Shown here piece by piece: positions 4,397 through 6,172 of a stretch of DNA of 6,172 nt. Within the stretch, counting starts at the first letter, position 1. Every line of letters begins with the position of its first letter. The position numbers and the translations under genes were made by a program. The DNA comes from Candidatus Mcinerneyibacteriota bacterium (GTDB lineage Bacteria > AUK180 > JAQVHJ01): contig DAOVMD010000200.1 in the NCBI GenBank assembly GCA_030630935.1, forward strand, positions 1-6,172, given 5' to 3'. The notes beneath the pieces are model-generated. The model did not search any database. It worked only from the letters and a program-made list of their open reading frames with translations, and was not told where the DNA came from.

Positions 4397-5662
4397 ATGA
4401 AATTTGAGAATTTTATAGCAGTCAGGTATTTTATAACGAAAAAACGTCATCGTTTCATATCACTTTTATCGTTTATTTCAGTATTTTCAGTTGCGGTCGG
4501 AGTATTTGCATTGATCGTGGTTATTTCTGTAATGAATGGTTTTCAGTATGATCTTCGCGATAAGATTCTTGGAGCCAAAGGGCACATCCAAGTTTCGAGT
4601 ATATTTAATAATGGAATAAAGAATTGGGAGGAAGTAATCAAGATCATTGAGGAAGACAAGGATGTTATTGGAGCAGCTCCCTTTTTTACCGGTCAAGTTA
4701 TGATTAAGACAAAGAGTGACATTAAAGGTGCCGCGATATTTGGGATTGAGCCGTCTTATGAAGTTAAGGTAACAGAATTAAAGAAATATATTATCAAGGG
4801 CGACCTTGAACAAATTAAGCAGGAGGTTGTCGGATTAACCGATGATGGAGAAGAGGTCACCGCTCCCGGGATAGTTCTTGGTTCTGAACTCGCAATGCTT
4901 TTAGGTTTAAGTGTAGGAGATGTAATTAAAATATTTTCTCCGGTCTTTACTTCAATTCTTCCTGATGGTACTCCTGTTCCGACTGTAAAGAATTTTGTAG
5001 TTTGCGGAATAATAAAGTCAGGTCTCTATGAATTTGATTTGACCTTCACCTATATTTCTCTGGCATCATACCGGATTTTATTTAATACAATGGAAGAGGT
5101 TTCAGGGATTCAGGTTAAGGTGAATAATCCATTTCACGCTCGAATCATTGCAGACCGCCTGGAAGAGAAGTTACCTGAAAGACTTCTACTCCGTGACTGG
5201 ATGGAGATGAACTCAAATTTATTTACTGCGCTCAAGACAGAGAAATATGTAATGTTTATAATCTTATTTTGTATTATCATAGTTGCGGCATTCTCTATTA
5301 TAAGCACTTTGATCATGCTGGTTATGGAGAAGCAGAAGGATATTGGAATACTTAAGGCGATGGGTGCATCAGAAAAGATGATTAGGAAAATATTCATTAT
5401 GCAGGGAATGGTAATAAGTATCATAGGAACAATATTAGGAGTTGCGATGGGTGTGCTAACAAATGAATTAATAAGAGATAAATTACCGATTCCAGGGGGC
5501 GGTACGGTATACTATATAAAAACGATTCCGGTTAAGATGGTTTTATACCCGGATTTCACATTTATAATTTTAGGGACATTACTAATTTCGTTTATTTTTT
5601 CGTATCTCCCGGCGTTGGGAGCATCGAAATTAAGTCCAATTGAGGCGATTAGACATGAATAA
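4397..5662 (+). CDS. lolC: Lipoprotein-releasing ABC transporter permease (LolC/LolE family)
   Basis: The 421-residue product matches the inner-membrane permease that, with LolD, extracts mature lipoproteins for delivery towards the outer membrane. The N-terminus (FENFIAVRYFITKKRHRFIS) precedes helix 1 (about 21-46). MNGFQYDLRDKILG (46-59) is typical of LolC/E. A large periplasmic MacB-like domain spans about 60-280. Helices 2-4 are near 284-309, 333-357 and 386-406. EKQKDIGILKAMGAS (311-325) is the cytoplasmic coupling segment expected to contact LolD. The end, LSPIEAIRHE, is the family's usual C-terminus. AAAGGA lies ten bases before the ATG, one base after the previous stop. Only one permease gene is visible, so it could be called lolC, lolE, or a single homodimer-type permease (lolF-like); the sequence alone does not decide. 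Confidence 0.92.
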   Translation: MKFENFIAVRYFITKKRHRFISLLSFISVFSVAVGVFALIVVISVMNGFQYDLRDKILGAKGHIQVSSIFNNGIKNWEEVIKIIEEDKDVIGAAPFFTGQVMIKTKSDIKGAAIFGIEPSYEVKVTELKKYIIKGDLEQIKQEVVGLTDDGEEVTAPGIVLGSELAMLLGLSVGDVIKIFSPVFTSILPDGTPVPTVKNFVVCGIIKSGLYEFDLTFTYISLASYRILFNTMEEVSGIQVKVNNPFHARIIADRLEEKLPERLLLRDWMEMNSNLFTALKTEKYVMFIILFCIIIVAAFSIISTLIMLVMEKQKDIGILKAMGASEKMIRKIFIMQGMVISIIGTILGVAMGVLTNELIRDKLPIPGGGTVYYIKTIPVKMVLYPDFTFIILGTLLISFIFSYLPALGASKLSPIEAIRHE

Positions 5663-6172
5663 AAGTATTTTAAAAATAATTAATCTACATAAATATTATG
5701 AAACCGGGAAAGTTACACAAAAGGTTTTAGCCGGGATAAATCTTGACATTGATTCCGGAGAATTTCTCGGGATCACAGGCGATTCCGGTTCAGGGAAATC
5801 TACATTTTTAAATGTAATTGCTACACTCGATAACATTACCCAGGGAAAGATAATTTTTAATTCTGCTGAGTTAAGTGCGTTGAATTCAAATCAGAAAGCA
5901 GTTATCAGGAATAAGAATTTTGGTTTCATTTTTCAATTTCATCATTTATTAAATGAATTTACTGCACTTGAGAATATAATTATCCCCGGCTTAATTCTCA
6001 GGGTTGATAAATCAGAATTAATTGAGCGTGGTAGGGAACTTTTAAATCAAGTTAAGTTATCTGATAAGGAGGATTCGCGTCCTAATCAACTTTCAGGTGG
6101 AGAGCAGCAGCGGATTGCGGTTGCACGAGCTTTAATTAATAACCCATCAATAATATTTGCCGATGAACCAAC
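5655..6172 (+). CDS. lolD: Lipoprotein-releasing ABC transporter ATPase LolD (3' end beyond window)
   Basis: 172 complete codons are present before the window ends; the family is usually about 220-230 residues, so roughly the last quarter is missing. Visible motifs are Walker A GDSGSGKST (42-50), the Q-loop region FIFQFHHLLNEFTALEN (91-107) with Gln94, the ABC signature LSGGEQQR (146-153), and Walker B IIFADEP (166-172). FQFHHLLxEFTALEN is highly characteristic of LolD and not of other MacB-type ATPases. The ATG overlaps the end of the permease gene by 8 nt, with GAGG at 5642-5645 nine bases upstream, so translation is probably coupled. The protein should power lipoprotein release with the permease encoded before it. 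The missing part should include the D-loop and the switch histidine. Confidence 0.95.
   Translation, partial: MNKSILKIINLHKYYETGKVTQKVLAGINLDIDSGEFLGITGDSGSGKSTFLNVIATLDNITQGKIIFNSAELSALNSNQKAVIRNKNFGFIFQFHHLLNEFTALENIIIPGLILRVDKSELIERGRELLNQVKLSDKEDSRPNQLSGGEQQRIAVARALINNPSIIFADEP

Overview
The window comes from an AT-rich, probably diderm (Gram-negative) bacterium. The strongest clue is a LolC/E-type permease followed directly by a LolD-type ATPase, which move lipoproteins towards an outer membrane. The low-GC coding sequence, the large intergenic spaces filled with dispersed repeats, and the strong sigma70-like promoters with an extended -10 suggest an uncultivated bacterial lineage. I cannot name the phylum from sequence alone. 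All supported genes are on the + strand.

Layout. Positions 1-724 hold no credible gene. This stretch contains a 73-bp direct repeat present twice with a 144-bp period, two pyrimidine-rich simple tracts, three hairpins or inverted repeats, and a strong promoter just before the first gene. Positions 725-1681 encode a membrane-anchored protein of the formylglycine-generating-enzyme/SUMF1 superfamily that lacks the catalytic cysteine arrangement of true FGE. Positions 1682-1997 and 2349-2678 are non-coding. They carry three copies (two direct, one inverted) of a GC-rich palindromic repeat and a second, unrelated GC-rich palindrome. Between them lies a small gene (1998-2348) for a two-helix membrane protein of unknown function, with its own promoter.

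From 2679 to the right edge runs a compact operon: asd (aspartate-semialdehyde dehydrogenase), an EcfT/CbiQ-like membrane protein that probably starts at a TTG codon, a lolC/E permease gene, and the first 172 codons of lolD, cut by the window edge. Intergenic gaps in this operon are 4 nt, 1 nt and an 8-nt overlap, so co-transcription and translational coupling are likely. LolC/E and LolD should form one complex. Asd works in lysine/threonine/methionine and diaminopimelate synthesis. The EcfT-like protein has no partner ATPase or S component in view.

The most notable non-gene signal is that three separate promoters (before the SUMF1-like gene, the small membrane protein gene and asd) share one architecture: TTGACT, exactly 18 bp, then TATACT or TATAAT, each preceded by TG plus one base. 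I found no complete undescribed multi-gene system. The best candidates for novelty are the repeat families, the orphan EcfT-like protein inside the asd-lol operon, and the repeat-bracketed small membrane protein.
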